Assembly: GCA_903919925.1 (NCBI GenBank)
Contig: CAIXKO010000118.1
Span: 1-37,075, forward strand
Direction of reading: 5' to 3'
Source: an uncultured Bacteroidota bacterium
GTDB lineage: Bacteria; Bacteroidota; Bacteroidia; Bacteroidales; UBA12481
Length of the DNA: 37,075 bases
Below the pieces are notes generated by a model. The model was not told the DNA's origin. It saw only the letters and a list, made by a program, of their open reading frames with translations, and made no database searches. The translations under genes and the position numbers were made by a program. Shown in pieces: positions 36,201-37,075 of the stretch. The first letter of the stretch is position 1. Every line of letters begins with the position of its first letter.

Positions 36201-36455
36201 TCCATTGCCTGACATGGAAGATATTTTGGTAACTCCCCGGATAGTATTAAGCAGCCCTTCAAGCGGAGCCGTAACTTCCTGCTCAATTAACCTCGGTGAG
36301 GCCCCTGGCCAGTCGTACCGAACTGATAACGAATTCATTGTGCGCGTTGGCTGCAAATGAACTGGTAATCTCGGAATCAACGCCGCTCCGATAATCATCA
36401 GGATCATCGCAATAATCAAAATGGAAAAGGAAGAAGTCGTTCGCTGGTTCGACAT
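33270..36455 (-). CDS. RND efflux permease 2
   Basis: This is the second RND-family permease, 1061 residues, clearly different from permease 1. It opens with RTTSSFSILIIAMILMIIGA and LPVHLQPTRTMNSLSVRYDW, a weaker match to AcrB. Twelve membrane helices in two sets of six are recognisable, including VSLGIIIDNTIIMVDHL (fourth helix, D-N) and LSGIVVNAALYILSDY (tenth helix, no Lys). It is the first gene of the operon permease 2-adaptor-permease 1. Two unequal permeases with one adaptor recall MdtB/MdtC and MuxB/MuxC, which form mixed trimers; that is an inference here. Confidence 0.88.
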   Translation of the reverse strand: MSNQRTTSSFSILIIAMILMIIGAALIPRLPVHLQPTRTMNSLSVRYDWPGASPRLIEQEVTAPLEGLLNTIRGVTKISSMSGNGNGYINLAFDKRADMDAMRFEVASKVRELFPRLPDRVSYPSISSYSSESEEKTLLIYTLNAPASPRLIQKYAEEFIKPKLSRIEGLYSIRVYGAMPMEWELEYDEEKLQRLGLSRDNIRTALASYFHKEVVGMGFDQESESDIESPKGVSIQTINAKDGSWQNIPVASLEGRILKIKDLCKIRYVEQEPTGYFRINGNNTINLVFSAEKEANSLQVADDIKKELVALSSSFPNGYFMLLSSDSTEFIRDEIQKVVRRTLFSFGILMLFVLITSRKLRYLLIIFISLISNLLIATILFYLFKVEINLYSMAGITVSLGIIIDNTIIMVDHLRTKGNRKVFLAILAATATTVGALSVIRFMGEELRLQLMDFSAVMILSLAVSMAVALFLVPALMELIGLKPGMQRRRTRSLRFAVKFGSIYQPLIVFSQRFRWLFILGAILIFGLPVDKLPTKMEGDQWFHKWYRSTLASETYVQKIKPVSDKILGGSLHLFSTKVYSRYKYREPERTAIRVTVALPQGATLRQMNDLMVEVEGYLKGYEQIDQFVTSISGPRSASMIINFKPEFEMGAFPYILYSQLNDLANKLTAPDWGVYGVGQYFNNSLSEQVGSQQIDLLGYNYEELMKFADLVKAKASEHPRASKFDIVSTLNDSYYWGLRDPLYEYVISMDPQKLKLKNISPVQVYAFLQGFGISQSSDAKLFVNGAYEPVRMKSIQSDEFDVWMMGHTPIKSGESLVRLDNLGDRSKEGINKAICKENQQYRLTVAYDFIGATKLAELHRERVIDEVSGSLPIGYSIKESSNRYWEREANKQFLLILLVIVIIYLICAILLESLIQPLAVVAMIPISFVGLFLTFYLFDLSFDQGVFASFILLSGIVVNAALYILSDYNQYLKGATRKLKPARLYIKSYQGKIIPIALTVLATVLGLLPFVTEGDDEVFWFSLAAGTMGGLIFSVLAILVFMPAFLPLKPKHRKHFRRLK

Positions 36456-36506
36456 ATCTTAATGTCGTAAATGTTTGAAAAAAAGCATAAATGACAATCG
36501 GGTGCC

Positions 36507-36514
36507 TAAAGATA
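36507..36514 (-). promoter_or_regulatory. candidate -7 element for the RND operon
   Basis: TATCTTTA on the minus strand is one base from TAnnTTTG and lies about 50 bases before the permease 2 ATG. No clear TTTG is seen 19-21 bases upstream. It competes with the shared motif at 36556-36587 as the start signal. Confidence 0.25.
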
Positions 36515-36555
36515 GAAAATTAGATCAATCATTTCCACACCTGATGCACTACCAG

Positions 36556-36587
36556 ATATAGATGCCCAAAACAAGTGCCAGTGGAAA
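36556..36587 (-). promoter_or_regulatory. shared bipartite motif, copy 4 (before the RND operon)
   Basis: On the minus strand TTTCCACT (36580-36587), 14 bases, GCATCTATAT (36556-36565), then CTGG (36552-36555). It is 101 bases from the permease 2 ATG and 72 bases after the ModE-like gene stop. The second block plus CTGG is identical to copy 2 over 14 bases. Confidence 0.5.
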
Positions 36588-36658
36588 AAACTATCGGTAA
36601 ATATTTGTCGATCCTACATATTTACGGATACCGTGTTTGGGATTGCTTTTGATAGAAA

Positions 36659-37042
36659 TCACCCATTTTTGTTCAGATCATGAAAAAACTCCTTGGTTGT
36701 ACGGTGTATAGCCGCATCAAACTCCTGATGCAAATGATGGAAGGCGGCCACCAGGTCTGCTCCATCTGAGGTGAGGCGAGAAAACCCACCATCCTTTCCT
36801 CCACGGATTTTTTCCACCAAAGCAAAACCAATAAACTTTTCGGCTTTTCTGATATCTCCCCATGCTTTACGGTAGCTGATGCCAGTGGAGTCGGCAGCTA
36901 AACGCAGGGAACCTGTTTGGTGTATACCTGAAAGTAATTGTACTAAAGCATCATCCAATCGCCCTCCCGATTCCCGGTTAGTAAGGTAAACACCGTACTC
37001 AAGGAAAACATTGTAATACTTGGAACCTTGCGGACCAGCCAT
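36659..37042 (-). CDS. stand-alone ModE N-terminal-type DNA-binding protein
   Basis: This 127-residue winged-helix regulator has the ModE pattern: LLSGIHQTGSLRLAADSTGI, then SYRKAWGDIRKAEKFIG, and GGKDGGFSRLTSDGADLVAAF. Full ModE carries a second half with two molybdate-binding Mop domains, which is absent here, so molybdate would have to be sensed by another partner or not at all. The gene reads toward the RND operon, 203 bases upstream of it. The Moco operon lies about 10 kb away. A link to molybdate is inferred from the fold alone. Confidence 0.82.
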   Translation of the reverse strand: MAGPQGSKYYNVFLEYGVYLTNRESGGRLDDALVQLLSGIHQTGSLRLAADSTGISYRKAWGDIRKAEKFIGFALVEKIRGGKDGGFSRLTSDGADLVAAFHHLHQEFDAAIHRTTKEFFHDLNKNG

Positions 37043-37065
37043 TCTGCCAATTATTGATTTTCACC

Positions 37066-37073
37066 CAAAGATA
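37066..37073 (-). promoter_or_regulatory. candidate -7 element for the ModE-like gene
   Basis: TATCTTTG on the minus strand is an exact TAnnTTTG, 23 bases upstream of the ATG at 37042. The region where the TTTG half should lie is outside the window. Confidence 0.45.
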
Positions 37074-37075
37074 AC

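Noticed and set aside
36556-36587. Sigma-54 promoter reading of TGGCAC...GGGC within motif copy 4
   Set aside because: The GG and GC pairs are 12 apart instead of 10, and the other three motif copies show no such pattern.

Overview
The window is bacterial chromosome with the hallmarks of Bacteroidota (probably class Bacteroidia). The -7 elements found read TAnnTTTG, most genes lack a Shine-Dalgarno sequence, a type IX secretion gene (porT) sits beside ubiE/menG, one secreted protein ends in a type IX sorting domain, the tRNA genes have no encoded CCA, and lipoproteins and a GPGEY-type six-bladed propeller are present. No insertion sequence, phage, rRNA or CRISPR array was seen. Genus cannot be told from the sequence.

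Region 1 (1-12.7 kb, all minus strand) is the translation/transcription core. Read in the direction of transcription it runs: fba; a two-HhH membrane-anchored protein; rpsU; xerC-like recombinase; hpf; tRNA-Thr(TGT), Tyr, Gly, Thr(GGT); tuf; tRNA-Trp; secE; nusG; rplK; rplA; rplJ; rplL; rpoB; start of rpoC (cut by the window edge). A near-perfect promoter precedes the tRNA-tuf block, and an attenuator-like hairpin lies between rplL and rpoB.

Region 2 (12.7-22.0 kb) is mostly envelope biology and quinone synthesis. A lipidated TamA-type barrel protein (TamL-like) is divergent from a SpoU RNA methyltransferase. A six-gene minus-strand run follows: nitroreductase, small BamA-family barrel, short-chain dehydrogenase, ubiE/menG, porT and a COG2509-type flavoprotein.

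Region 3 (22.1-26.1 kb) has one plus-strand lamin-tail protein with a type IX sorting domain, then a tight minus-strand molybdenum cofactor operon (moeA-moaA-moaC-moaB/mogA). Its MoaA is unusually short.

Region 4 (26.2-28.7 kb, plus strand) is the least familiar part and the best candidate for an undescribed system. Two small secreted peptides with the same cysteine positions flank a membrane-anchored CxxC thioredoxin-like protein and a lipoprotein beta-propeller. The genes are packed with overlaps or very short gaps and end at a perfect 30-nt palindromic terminator.

Region 5 (28.8-37.1 kb) has a possible coding remnant, an RND efflux operon with two different permeases around one lipoprotein adaptor, and a stand-alone ModE-type DNA-binding domain.

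A bipartite motif (TTTCCAyT, exactly 14 bases, GCATCTA) occurs upstream of four transcription units: the HhH gene, the sorting-domain protein, the peptide operon and the RND operon. It may be the promoter or operator of a small envelope-related regulon. All functional statements rest on reading motifs by eye; no database search was run.
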